Positions 27,755 to 37,872 of a DNA stretch of 64,000 nucleotides are shown one piece after another. The DNA comes from Novosphingobium sp. (GTDB lineage Bacteria; Pseudomonadota; Alphaproteobacteria; Sphingomonadales; Sphingomonadaceae). Both the position numbers and the translations under genes were made by a program. Location of the stretch: assembly GCA_016719755.1 (NCBI GenBank), contig JADJYM010000016.1:186001-250000 (forward strand), given 5' to 3'. How positions within the stretch are numbered: position 1 is the first letter of the stretch; each line of letters begins with the position of its first letter. Under the pieces are notes generated by a model. The model saw only the letters and a list, made by a program, of their open reading frames with translations, was not told where the DNA came from and searched no databases.

Positions 27755-28372
27755 CTAGGTCTGCGCCATCTGCGAGGATGGATAGGGCGCCAGCAGTTCC
27801 GCCGCGCGCTTCCAGTCGGCGCGCAGCCAGGTCCGCCATGCGCCGCCATCGCCGGGCAGGATTGCGGGCATGGCATCATGGCCAAGGCCGCGCCACAGGG
27901 CGTTGGCTTCGGTTGTCAGCAGCGCGAAACTGGGCACTTCGCTGTCCTTCCACACCCCGGCCATGGCGAAAACCGGCTGGCCGGGACAGGCCAGCCAGTG
28001 CTGGCGGCGGCGGCCCGTAGCCGGATCGACCCGGCCCCAGACCATCAGCGCGGTAGCGGGCACCAGGCAGCGGAATTCGCTGTTGCGCAGGTTGCCGATC
28101 CAGAACGGACTGCCGGGATTGCGCACGGTCAGCACGCCGCGCACCGGGTCCCCGGCATTGGGCGGCGGCGGCACGCCCCACAGGCGCGGGATCATCCGCA
28201 GCGGCTGATCCGCCCGGCCCGGCCCGGCAACGAATTCCCGGCCCATCGTCAAGACCGGGGCGAACCGGCCTGGTGCAATCGTGCCACCGGCCCAGGGATC
28301 GTGTCCCGCAACGGCCCCGAACCGCGCGGCAATCGCGGCGGCGGCGGCATCGAGGCGGTAGAGCACGGTCAT
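27755..28372 (-). CDS. SRAP-domain (YedK/HMCES-like) protein lacking catalytic residues
   Basis: 205 aa from ATG 28372. Similar to the SRAP family that forms a thiazolidine link with abasic DNA. The family's N-terminal MCNLY is MTVLY here, so the essential Cys2 is absent. The block with Asn and Arg is kept as VLTVRNPGSPFW and RCLVPATA, but the usual (S/C)EW catalytic glutamate is missing (LMVWG). The His in GHDAMPAIL is kept. It therefore looks like a DNA-binding paralogue without crosslinking chemistry. A start 4 codons upstream (28384) would not restore the cysteine. Confidence 0.78.
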   Translation of the reverse strand: MTVLYRLDAAAAAIAARFGAVAGHDPWAGGTIAPGRFAPVLTMGREFVAGPGRADQPLRMIPRLWGVPPPPNAGDPVRGVLTVRNPGSPFWIGNLRNSEFRCLVPATALMVWGRVDPATGRRRQHWLACPGQPVFAMAGVWKDSEVPSFALLTTEANALWRGLGHDAMPAILPGDGGAWRTWLRADWKRAAELLAPYPSSQMAQT

Positions 28373-28420
28373 CGCCGGTGCCATATGCCCCGCAAGGCAG
28401 CGCGGGAAGAGGGCCTGGAC

Positions 28421-28442
28421 GGGGCGGCCAGACAGCCGCCCC
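28421..28442 (-). terminator. Candidate terminator of the autotransporter gene
   Basis: GGGGCGGC (28421-28428), loop CAGACA, GCCGCCCC (28435-28442): perfect 8-bp stem, 13 bases downstream of the stop of the autotransporter on the minus strand. No U-tract follows. Confidence 0.45.
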
Positions 28443-28454
28443 GCCCGCCGTGCG

Positions 28455-29882
28455 TTACCAGCCGAAGGTCACGCCAACGCGGCCGGCGGTCTTGCCCCGG
28501 CGGTTGAAGCCGGTGGCAACGCCCGCATTGACCGCGACATTATCGCTGACCAGCGCGCCGATCTGGAGCGAGCCGGCATGAGCGCCGTCATAGGTGGCGA
28601 CATTGGCGGTAAGGTTGAACTTCATCCCCGGCAGGAAGGTTGCCCCGCCCATCGCCACGGCGATCGCGGTGGAGCTGGCCACCCGGTCGTCAAGTTCGGC
28701 GACATGGGCTTCAAGGTTGCCCACCCGGTTGCCCAGCGCGCCGATCTGGTTCTGCAGGCCAAGGTCGGCGGCCAGCCGCGCATTGGTTTCGCTGGTCAGC
28801 GCGCCGGACAGGGCGGCGCGGGCCGATTCCTCGGTGGCAATGCGCTGGGTCAGCGCAAGGTCGGCCGACTGGCGGGTGTTTTCTTCCGTGGCGATGCGAT
28901 TGGTCAGGGTGACGTCAGCGGCCTGGCGCGCAGTGCTTTCGGCGTCGAGCTGGCCCTTGTTGACCGCATCGGTCGCGGCGGTCCCGGCGGCAAGGCCGGT
29001 GATCCTGCTGCCGTTCATCTCGATCCCCTGGGTCACTTCGACCTTGGGGGTGGCAAGCCCGGTTTCATCGAGGCGCGTGGTTTCCACGGCAGTCAGGGCA
29101 TAGTCGAGCGCGAAGGGCGAAACCCAGCCGCCGGTCGGATTGCCGCTGCCATCCAGCAAGATCGGCGCGGGGCTGACGACCAGGCCGGCATTCGCCGCGA
29201 CCAGCTGCGCGGTTCCGGCAATCGTGCCGAACACGATGGCCCCGCTGTTGGTCGGGTCGGAGCGGTAGACGCCGCTCAGCGCGGTCGCATTGTTGGTGAT
29301 CGCGGCGGGGTTCACCGCGCTCAGATCATAGGTGTAGGTGGTGCCGGTGCCGACATCGGTGATCGACCCGCCTTCGACATCCACGTCGATCGAATTGGTG
29401 GTCAGCGAGCTGAAGGTATAGCGCTGGAACAGGCCCTGCGGCGCCGACAGCGCGCCAAGCGCCGCACCGACGTTGGCATTGGGCACGGTCACCTTGATCT
29501 CGCCATCATAGGCGGTCGTGACATTGACCTTCACCGCAGCGGGATCGAACACGAAAGTGGGCGGCACGGTGAAGGGGGTGGTGCCGCTCAGCGTGACCGG
29601 ACGGCCCGCAACCTGCAGGTCGCCGTTGAAGGTGACGCTTTCGGTATGGGTGATCGTCGAGCTCGTCGCATTGGCCGGGGCGACGGTGTTGACCGGCGCC
29701 GTGTTGGTGCGCGTTCCGGTGACCGTGCAGTTCGCCAGCGCGACATTGGCGCCGGTGCAGGCCGCGTCCGACAGCGGCTCGCGGATTGGCACGAAAGTCT
29801 GCGCGGCGGCAGCGGTGGCAAGGGTCGCAGAGACAAGCGCGCCCGACAGCGCAAGCGCGCTGCGGAAGGAATGCAAAGACAT
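28455..29882 (-). CDS. Trimeric autotransporter adhesin (YadA-anchor) protein
   Basis: 475 aa. Signal peptide (SLHSFRSALALSGALVSATLATAAAAQ), a Thr/Val/Ala-rich passenger (30-280), then the Ylneck-like motif GSRITGLAAGTAATDAVNKGQLDAE, a coiled coil with 15-residue periodicity (TARQAADVTLTNRIATEENTRQSADL...) about 310-405. The C-terminal YadA membrane anchor (RVASSTAIAVAMGG, then LTANVATYDGAHAGSLQIGA to RVGVTFGW) spans about 410-475. Each trimer forms a 12-strand barrel in the outer membrane and exports its own passenger. AGGAGAGG lies 7 bases before the start. A small TAA with no repeated head domains; adhesion role inferred. Confidence 0.85.
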   Translation of the reverse strand: MSLHSFRSALALSGALVSATLATAAAAQTFVPIREPLSDAACTGANVALANCTVTGTRTNTAPVNTVAPANATSSTITHTESVTFNGDLQVAGRPVTLSGTTPFTVPPTFVFDPAAVKVNVTTAYDGEIKVTVPNANVGAALGALSAPQGLFQRYTFSSLTTNSIDVDVEGGSITDVGTGTTYTYDLSAVNPAAITNNATALSGVYRSDPTNSGAIVFGTIAGTAQLVAANAGLVVSPAPILLDGSGNPTGGWVSPFALDYALTAVETTRLDETGLATPKVEVTQGIEMNGSRITGLAAGTAATDAVNKGQLDAESTARQAADVTLTNRIATEENTRQSADLALTQRIATEESARAALSGALTSETNARLAADLGLQNQIGALGNRVGNLEAHVAELDDRVASSTAIAVAMGGATFLPGMKFNLTANVATYDGAHAGSLQIGALVSDNVAVNAGVATGFNRRGKTAGRVGVTFGW

Positions 29883-30030
29883 GGAAAAACCTCTCCTGAT
29901 CCAATTCAGCTTTGGAATGCCTACATTTTTGCGATCCAGTTGCAACTGCTTTCTGGCCCGGCGCCGGGCGCCGTTCCGCAGCGCGACTGGCGCACTGGAC
30001 TAAGTCCCGCCCCTCGCCTAATGTCGCGCC

Positions 30031-32036
<2,006 letters not shown>

Positions 32037-32116
32037 GCCAGACCCTGTCAGCCCTGAGAGGGTGACGCGGGAGGGCGGACCGGGCTAGGCTGGCACTTCA
32101 AGCAAGAGGTGCCGCC

Positions 32117-32491
32117 ATGTCCGATCCGTCGCTCAATCCTCGTCCGCTTGCTTCGTCCTGGCGCTGGATGCTGGGCGCTGCGGCGGCCTACAACCTGATG
32201 GTCGGCGTGCCCGGCCTGTTCGCGCCGGGCGCGGAGGTTTCCGGTCGGGTGGTCGCGCTGCTCGTTTCCTGCTTCGGGGTGGTTTACGCCCTCGTCGCCT
32301 GGCAGCCGCTGCGGCTGGCCCCGGCGCTGTGGGCCGGGGTGATCGGCAAGATTGGCGTCGTTGCGCTGATGGTGCCCGAAGTGCTGGCCGGACGCGCCGT
32401 TCCGGGCACCGGCGCGATCCTCGCGGGCGACGCGCTGTTCACCCTCGCCTTCCTGGCCTTTCTGCTCGGTCCGGCGCGGCACGCGGCGTGA
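32117..32491 (+). CDS. Small integral membrane protein, unknown
   Basis: 124 aa with four predicted membrane segments (about 17-38, 45-65, 72-92, 98-118) and short loops. Starts MSDPSLNPRP; the third segment ends with PEVLAGRAVPGTG. No motif recognised. It follows thiC after 80 bp and could be read from its own promoter. Confidence 0.65.
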   Translation: MSDPSLNPRPLASSWRWMLGAAAAYNLMVGVPGLFAPGAEVSGRVVALLVSCFGVVYALVAWQPLRLAPALWAGVIGKIGVVALMVPEVLAGRAVPGTGAILAGDALFTLAFLAFLLGPARHAA

Positions 32492-32559
32492 CGGATTTGT
32501 CCTAGGCGGGCAGCCCTCCGCGCTGGCAAGGATGGGCGCTACTTTCGGGAGCGCAGGCA

Positions 32560-32937
32560 ATGCGGTTGAGCGGATTGGGCATGGGACTGGCGGCGCTGGC
32601 CGCACTGGGGCTGGCCGCGCCGCTGCGCGCGGAGGATGGCTTTGCCCGCTACCAGTTCAACACCAACCGCCGCGAAACCAACCAGGCAATGAGCCGGATG
32701 ATGGATCTGCGCGAACGGCTGCGCCACGTGCAGAGCTTTGCCGAAGGGTGCAGCGTGACCCGCGACCTGATCGCGACCGAGCGCACCGTGCAGGTGCTGG
32801 CCGAACGGCAGGCCAATCTGGCCCGGCAGCTGGGCGAGGACGTGGTCGGCCAGGCGGCGGTCGATCTGCACAACGAAGTGATGGAGGAACGCCAGCGGCT
32901 GGAGCGCGAGCTGCTGCCGAAGTGCGAGGGGTCCTAA
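32560..32937 (+). CDS. Secreted helical hypothetical protein
   Basis: 125 aa with a signal peptide ([24 protein letters not shown], cut before EDGF). The mature protein is charged and helical (NRRETNQAMSRMMDLRERLRHV..., then EVMEERQRLERELLPKCEGS) with two cysteines about 60 residues apart (GCSVTRD and PKCEG) that could form a disulfide. Periplasmic, unknown. It overlaps the globin gene's end by four bases. Confidence 0.68.
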   Translation: MRLSGLGMGLAALAALGLAAPLRAEDGFARYQFNTNRRETNQAMSRMMDLRERLRHVQSFAEGCSVTRDLIATERTVQVLAERQANLARQLGEDVVGQAAVDLHNEVMEERQRLERELLPKCEGS

Positions 32938-33347
32938 TAGACCCGCGCGATCAGGGCGAACATCCGCTCCACCTGCCCGCGCCATGCCGCCTCGTATTCC
33001 GGCAGCCAGCCCGCTCCCGCTGTCTCGGCCAGCACGTCGACCAGCAGGTCAAGCGCGTCGCGGTAGCGCTCCAGCGCGATTTCGCCGTGGTCCCAGTGGG
33101 TGGTGACCTGCGCGCGCATCATCATCGGCACCCATTCCTCGCTGGCGGCCTGGGCCAGCAGCATGGTCAGCATCTCGTTCACCATCGCCCCTTGCGAGGC
33201 GGCGCGGTTGTGGAACATCGCGCTGTCGGCCGGGCACTGGGCAAAGAACCGCTCGAAATAGACCGGCACGATATCGACCCCGGCTTCGGCAACGGCGTCG
33301 AGCGAGGCGGCCATTGCCTCATGCGGGGGAAGAAGTGCGGTCTGCAT
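32934..33347 (-). CDS. Globin-like protein
   Basis: 137 aa. Helix pattern of a bacterial single-domain/flavohemoglobin-type globin: IVPVYFERFFAQCPADSAMFH (helix B/C), QGAMVNEMLTMLL, then the proximal-histidine region TTHWDHGEI (His84 or His87) and RYRDALDLLVDVLAETAGAGWLPEYEAAWRGQVERMFALI. The usual reductase domain is absent, and the distal pocket is diverged, so NO or O2 binding is likely but not certain. It is divergent from a membrane-protein gene across an FNR-type site, fitting control by low oxygen. Confidence 0.7.
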   Translation of the reverse strand: MQTALLPPHEAMAASLDAVAEAGVDIVPVYFERFFAQCPADSAMFHNRAASQGAMVNEMLTMLLAQAASEEWVPMMMRAQVTTHWDHGEIALERYRDALDLLVDVLAETAGAGWLPEYEAAWRGQVERMFALIARVY

Positions 33348-33381
33348 GCGCTTTCATTGGCGACTGGACGCCCCCTGTGCC

Positions 33382-33395
33382 TTGACTTGCGTCAA
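33382..33395. promoter_or_regulatory. FNR/FixK-type box in the globin promoter region
   Basis: TTGAC-TTGC-GTCAA is a perfect inverted repeat (stem extended to CTTGAC/GTCAAG) matching the alphaproteobacterial FnrL/FixK/Dnr pattern TTGAC-N4-GTCAA. It lies 35 bp before the globin start and 43 bp before the divergent membrane-protein gene, so it could serve both. Confidence 0.6.
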
Positions 33396-33437
33396 GCCGC
33401 CGCCGGATAGTCGCGGCAACCGGGGGAGAGAGAGCGA

Positions 33438-33860
33438 ATGACACGAAAACTGGTTTTGCTGGGCGCGGTGCTGGTGATGCTGGGGCTGCTGACGGGGTTT
33501 ATCTCGGGCAGTCTCGCCAATCCGCGCATGGGGCTGGCCGCGCATCTCGAAGGGCTGATGAACGGCACGCTGCTGATCGCGCTGGGCGCCGCATGGGGGC
33601 ACGTGAGGCTGTCCCCGGGGACGGAACGCTGGTGCTGGTGGCTGCTTGCCTATGGCAGCCTGGCCAACTGGCTGGCGGTCCTGCTTGGCGCGATCTGGGG
33701 CGCGGGCCGCGCGACCATGCCGCTGACCGCCGGGGGGATGCAGGCCGCACCCTGGCAGGAAGCGCTGGTCGGCGGCTTGCTGATCAGCCTGTCCTTCGCG
33801 ATGGTCGCCGCCTTCGCGCTGGTAATCAGGGGCGTGCTGGCGGCGCGGAACGCCGCCTAG
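33438..33860 (+). CDS. Membrane protein resembling hydroxylaminobenzene mutase / styrene-oxide-isomerase family
   Basis: 140 aa with four membrane helices (about 5-25, 38-56, 66-86, 106-130). The block SLANPRMGLAAHLEGLMNGTLLIALGAAW resembles the conserved first loop of the hydroxylaminobenzene mutase / styrene oxide isomerase group, membrane enzymes that shift groups on aromatic rings. Assignment is from memory of that motif only. Divergent from a globin with a shared FNR-type site. Confidence 0.6.
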   Translation: MTRKLVLLGAVLVMLGLLTGFISGSLANPRMGLAAHLEGLMNGTLLIALGAAWGHVRLSPGTERWCWWLLAYGSLANWLAVLLGAIWGAGRATMPLTAGGMQAAPWQEALVGGLLISLSFAMVAAFALVIRGVLAARNAA

Positions 33861-34786
33861 TCCCAGTCGATTTCCGCCAGCAGCCGCTCAAGGTCTTGCG
33901 GGTGGCACAGGCCGGTGCCGGGATGCAGCACGGCGGCCGTGCCCGCCGCGATACCCCGGTGGAAGGCATCGCGGGGACTTTCGCCCAGCAGCAGGCCGTG
34001 GACCATTCCGGCCACGAAGCTGTCGCCCGCCCCGGTGGTGGAGCGCGCAACCACCCCGGTGCCGCGATGGATTTCCGCCCCGCCCGGATGGGCCAGAACT
34101 CCGCCCTCGGCGCCCATCGTCACGGCCACCATCCGGGCCTTGCCGCTGGCAACCAGTTCCCCGGCGGCGCGGGCAACATCCTGGTGCGAGGCGAACCTGC
34201 TCCCCGCCCAGGCCTCGAATTCGCCGATGCTTGGCTTGACGAGGTAAAGCCCGCCAGCATCCAGCGCCGCCTTCAATGCCGCGCCGGAAGTATCCAGCAC
34301 CAGTTTGCGCCCCTGCGCGGCAAGCGGGGCGGCAAGCCGGGCGAAGAAATCCTGCGGCACGCCGCGCGGCAGGGAACCGCTCGCCACCACCCATTCGGCG
34401 GGGCTGGCGAAGCAGGCCCCCAGCAGCGCGCGCCATTCGTCCTCCGCCACGTCCGGGCCTTCGGGGATGAAGCGGTATTCGTGCCCCGTCGAGCGTTCGT
34501 AGACGGCCAGGCTCATCCGGGTGTGATCGGCGATAGGGATCGCGCGGCGCGGCAGACCGGCCTCGTCCAGCAGCTCGTCGAGCAGCGCGCCGGTCGGCCC
34601 GCCTGACAGGTAGATCGCCTCTACCGGCACGCCAAAGCGGTGCAGCACCCGCGCAACATTCAGCCCGCCGCCGCCCGGATCGTAGCGTTCCGCGAAAGTG
34701 CGGATCTTGTCGGTTGCGGAAACCTGCTCGGCCTCGCAGGCGGAATCGATCGCGGGGTTGAGCGTGATCGTGGCAACGCGTTCCAT
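33857..34786 (-). CDS. PfkB-family sugar kinase (phosphofructokinase-like)
   Basis: 309 aa. ATITLNPAIDSACEAEQV at the N-terminus and YDPGGGGLNVARVLHRFG are typical of phosphosugar PfkBs (Pfk-2, FruK, LacC). The C-terminal STTGAGDSFVAG carries the catalytic Asp (TGAGDSF). It phosphorylates a phospho-sugar, probably fructose 6-phosphate. Overlaps the membrane protein's end by four bases (convergent), and lies downstream of a PhnA-like gene. Confidence 0.88.
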   Translation of the reverse strand: MERVATITLNPAIDSACEAEQVSATDKIRTFAERYDPGGGGLNVARVLHRFGVPVEAIYLSGGPTGALLDELLDEAGLPRRAIPIADHTRMSLAVYERSTGHEYRFIPEGPDVAEDEWRALLGACFASPAEWVVASGSLPRGVPQDFFARLAAPLAAQGRKLVLDTSGAALKAALDAGGLYLVKPSIGEFEAWAGSRFASHQDVARAAGELVASGKARMVAVTMGAEGGVLAHPGGAEIHRGTGVVARSTTGAGDSFVAGMVHGLLLGESPRDAFHRGIAAGTAAVLHPGTGLCHPQDLERLLAEIDWD

Positions 34787-34797
34787 GGCGGGGGGCC

Positions 34798-35106
34798 TCA
34801 GCGCTTGCGGACGAACTCGGCGCGCAGGACCAGGCCCTTGATCCCGGGATAGCGGCAGTCGATTTCCTGCGGATCGCCAGTCAGGCGGATCGACTTGATC
34901 AGGGTGCCCTGCTTCAGCGTCTGCCCCGCGCCCTTGACTTCAAGGTCCTTGATCAGGGTCACCTGATCGCCATCGGCCAGCACATTGCCCACCGCGTCGC
35001 GCACCTCGACCGTATCGGCCGCCGCGCGCTTTGCCGCCAGTTCCGATGCAGGCAGCCACTCGCCGCTATCCTCGTCATAGACATAGTCTTCGTCATCACC
35101 GGCCAT
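34798..35106 (-). CDS. PhnA/YjdM-like protein without zinc ribbon
   Basis: 102 aa. VEVRDAVGNVLADGDQVTLIKDLEVKGAGQTLKQGTLIKSIRLT and IDCRYPGIKGLVLRAEFVRKR match the C-terminal SH3-like domain of PhnA/YjdM. The CPxC zinc ribbon of E. coli YjdM is replaced by the acidic VYDEDSGEWLPASEL. The start at 35106 has GGAGG six bases ahead. Despite the name, phosphonate use is not supported. It precedes the sugar kinase by 11 bp. Confidence 0.85.
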   Translation of the reverse strand: MAGDDEDYVYDEDSGEWLPASELAAKRAAADTVEVRDAVGNVLADGDQVTLIKDLEVKGAGQTLKQGTLIKSIRLTGDPQEIDCRYPGIKGLVLRAEFVRKR

Positions 35107-35214
35107 CGTGTCCTCCATTCGCCGCCAGCCATGGCAGGCGGGGGCCGCTTTGGCCAGAGCGGCAATCGCCTGGTCCGGGCTTGACCCGGCGCGTTCCTGC
35201 CAGGACAAGCAGCC

Positions 35215-35805
35215 ATGGACCGCACCATCATCCGGCTTGGCCCGCCCCACCACGCGGCGGCAACCGCCACCCTTGCCGCCGCATTCCACGAGGATCCGGC
35301 GATCTGCTGGATGCTGCCCGATCCCGCCACCCGTGCGCCGCGCCTTGCCGCGCTGTTCCGCTGGATGGTGGGCGAGCATCTGAAGAACGGCATGGTGCTG
35401 GGCACGCCGGGCTGCGAAGTGGTGACGCTGTGGCGCCCGCCCGGCAAGGTCCACCTGCACGAGCCGCTGTGGCACCCGGGCGCGCTGCGCTTCATCCCGA
35501 TCTTCCGCCGCCACCTGCCGCGCGCCTTGCGGGTGGACGAGGGGATCGGCCGCCACCTGCCGCAAGGCGAGGGCTGGATGTACCTCAAGATGGCGGGGGT
35601 CCGGCCCGATTGTCAGGGCAAGGGCCTGGGCGGCCTGGCGATCCGCGCCGGACTGGCCGAAGCCGCAGGGCTGGGCGTTCCGGCGGTGCTTGAAACGGCG
35701 ACCCCATCCAATGTCGGACTTTACCAGCGGCTGGGCTTCGCCACGCTCAGCGAATGGGACGTGGCGGGCGGAGGGCCGCACTTCTGGACCATGACCCACG
35801 CCTGA
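35215..35805 (+). CDS. GNAT family N-acetyltransferase
   Basis: 196 aa. RLGPPHHAAATATLAAAFHEDPAICWMLPDP and YLKMAGVRPDCQGKGLGGLAIRAGLAEA with PSNVGLYQRLGFAT are the typical bacterial GNAT layout of the puromycin-acetyltransferase-like group. It acetylates an unknown small molecule. Single gene with a short leader. Confidence 0.83.
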   Translation: MDRTIIRLGPPHHAAATATLAAAFHEDPAICWMLPDPATRAPRLAALFRWMVGEHLKNGMVLGTPGCEVVTLWRPPGKVHLHEPLWHPGALRFIPIFRRHLPRALRVDEGIGRHLPQGEGWMYLKMAGVRPDCQGKGLGGLAIRAGLAEAAGLGVPAVLETATPSNVGLYQRLGFATLSEWDVAGGGPHFWTMTHA

Positions 35806-35876
35806 CGCGACCGCCATTGCGAGGCACGCGCCCACGGATTAAGCCCTGAAACCACAGCGGCATTCAGGAGAGAACG

Positions 35877-36203
35877 ATGAAACGCCTTGCCCTGGTCCTC
35901 GCCGTGCTGGCCGCGCCCGCCGCCGCGCAGAGCCCCCACGAACATCACATCGTCGGCGGGTGGAGCGAAGTGCCGCGCGCCGCGCTGGAAGCCGATGTCG
36001 GCCCCGCCGCGCGCTTCGCCGTGTCGCGGCTGCCCCGCCCCCATGCGCCGCTGAAGCAAATCGTCGGCGCAGAACGGCAAGTCGTGGCGGGCACCAATTA
36101 CCGGATGCTCGTCACCCTGAAGGACGGCAAGCGCTGGCGGCTGGTGGTCTGGAAGAAGCTGGACGGAACGATGCAGCTGACCTGGTCGAAACGCGAAGGC
36201 TAG
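35877..36203 (+). CDS. Periplasmic cystatin-like protein
   Basis: 108 aa with a signal peptide (KRLALVLAVLAAPAAAQ). The mature part starts SPHEHHIVGGWSEVP and has the loop ERQVVAGTNYRMLVTLKDG, the QxVxG motif that cystatins insert into the cleft of papain-type cysteine proteases, with the N-terminal GG also as in plant cystatins. The PW second loop is replaced by DGTMQL. A bacterial cystatin could protect the periplasm from cysteine proteases. Family assignment rests on these motifs only. Confidence 0.72.
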   Translation: MKRLALVLAVLAAPAAAQSPHEHHIVGGWSEVPRAALEADVGPAARFAVSRLPRPHAPLKQIVGAERQVVAGTNYRMLVTLKDGKRWRLVVWKKLDGTMQLTWSKREG

Positions 36204-36269
36204 GCGTTGCCCCCCGGCGGCAAGGCGGTAGATTGTCCCGGCATTTCAATCGCACAGGAGACACCCGCA

Positions 36270-36524
36270 ATGACCGATCCGCGCGCCATGGTGCAGACCA
36301 TGATCACGCTTGCTTCCGCTTCGCTGGGCCTGGTGGCCGCGCTCGCCTGGAACGAGGCGATCAAGGCGACTTTGGCAAAGCTGGGCCTGGGTGAGGACCT
36401 GGCCGGGCTTTACACTTATGCGATCCTTGCCACGGTGATCGCGATCGTCGTGCTGGCGCTGCTGGGGCGGATTTCGGCCCGGATCGGCGGCGAGGCAACC
36501 ATCGTGCGCGAAGCCGAAGGCTGA
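36270..36524 (+). CDS. DUF5654-like small membrane protein
   Basis: 84 aa, start 36270 with CAGGAG 11 bases ahead. Two membrane helices: MITLASASLGLVAALAWNEAIKATL and YAILATVIAIVVLALLGRI. The LVAALAWNEAIKA block is typical of the DUF5654 family. Unknown role; likely forms small oligomers in the membrane. Confidence 0.75.
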   Translation: MTDPRAMVQTMITLASASLGLVAALAWNEAIKATLAKLGLGEDLAGLYTYAILATVIAIVVLALLGRISARIGGEATIVREAEG

Positions 36525-36580
36525 GCGCTTGCCAAGCGCGCGCGGCGGGCTAAGCAACTGACGCAAGACTGGAGAAACCG

Positions 36581-37858
36581 ATGACCTTGCCGACCACCCG
36601 CGCCGCTCTGGCCCTTGCTCTCGCCGCGCTGACCGGCCCAGCGCTGGCCGCCGCGCCCGCCGCAAGCCCCGAAGCCGTGGCCGCCGCGGCGCTGAAAGCG
36701 GCCCCGGTGTGGGATGGGCACAATGACCTGCCGGGCCAGTTGCGCGACCGGCACAAGAACGTGATCGCCGGGTTCGATTTTGCCGATACGGCCGCAACCG
36801 CAGATCCCGCGAAGAACCTGATCGCCATGCACACCGACCTGAAGCGGCTGCGCCAGGGGCGGGTCGGCGCGCAGTTCTGGTCGGTCTATGTTTCGGCCAG
36901 CCTGCCCGAACCTCAGGCCGTCCAGGCCACGCTGGAACAGATCGACGTGACCAAGCGGCTGATCGCGGCCAATCCGAAAGACCTGCAGTTCTGCACCGAT
37001 TCCGCCTGCGTCGAGTCGGCGATGAAGCAGGGACGGATCGCCTCCTTGCTGGGGATGGAGGGCGGCCATTCGATCGGCGGATCGCTGGCCGTGCTGCGGC
37101 AGATGCACGCGCTGGGCGCGCGCTACATGACGCTGACCCATTCGAAGAACAACGCCTGGGCCGATAGCGCCACCGACAAGCCCGTCCACAATGGCCTGAC
37201 CCCGCTGGGCAAGGACATGGTGCGGGAAATGCAGCGCCTCGGCATGCTGGTCGATCTCAGCCATGTCAGCGAGAAGACCATGCTGGATGCGCTCGACCTT
37301 GCCGGCGCGCCGGTGATCTTCAGCCATTCCAACGCCCGCGCGGTCAATGGCCACCCGCGCAACGTGCCCGACAGCGTGCTCGCCCGGATGAAGGCCAATG
37401 GCGGGATCGTGATGGTCAATTTCTACCCGCCGTTCGTCAACCGTCCGACCTGGGAATGGCAGGCCCTGCGCGCGGCCGAGAAGGGTCGGCTCGACGTGGT
37501 CTACAATGGCAACCCGAACGGTGCGGCAAGCGCGCTGGCCGCCTGGGAAAAGGCCAATCCGGCCCCGCGCGGCGGGATTTCGGACGTGGCCGATCACCTT
37601 GACCATATCCGCAAGCTGGCGGGGGTCGATCATGTCGGCCTGGGCGGCGATTTCGACGGAATCGATGTTGCAGTAACCGGGCTGGACGATGTCTCGACCT
37701 ATCCGGCGCTGTTCACCGAGCTTGCCCGGCGCGGCTGGTCGCAGGCGGACCTGGAAAAGCTGGCCAGCCGCAACATGCTGCGGGTGCTGAAGGCGGCCGA
37801 ATCCTTTGCCGCAACGCAGCGCGGCAAGCCGCCGTTCGAGAACCCGACCACGTTCTGA
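36581..37858 (+). CDS. Membrane dipeptidase (M19 family), secreted
   Basis: 425 aa with a signal peptide (LALALAALTGPALAA). Metal ligands sit in WDGHNDLP, EGGHSIGG and MLVDLSHVSEKTM, SHSNARAVNGHPRN, with VGLGGDFDG near the C-terminus. This is the Zn dipeptidase (renal dipeptidase-like) fold, cleaving dipeptides, often with D-residues or beta-lactams. Periplasmic or membrane-bound. Confidence 0.95.
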   Translation: MTLPTTRAALALALAALTGPALAAAPAASPEAVAAAALKAAPVWDGHNDLPGQLRDRHKNVIAGFDFADTAATADPAKNLIAMHTDLKRLRQGRVGAQFWSVYVSASLPEPQAVQATLEQIDVTKRLIAANPKDLQFCTDSACVESAMKQGRIASLLGMEGGHSIGGSLAVLRQMHALGARYMTLTHSKNNAWADSATDKPVHNGLTPLGKDMVREMQRLGMLVDLSHVSEKTMLDALDLAGAPVIFSHSNARAVNGHPRNVPDSVLARMKANGGIVMVNFYPPFVNRPTWEWQALRAAEKGRLDVVYNGNPNGAASALAAWEKANPAPRGGISDVADHLDHIRKLAGVDHVGLGGDFDGIDVAVTGLDDVSTYPALFTELARRGWSQADLEKLASRNMLRVLKAAESFAATQRGKPPFENPTTF

Positions 37859-37872
37859 GCCGGGCTGCGGCT

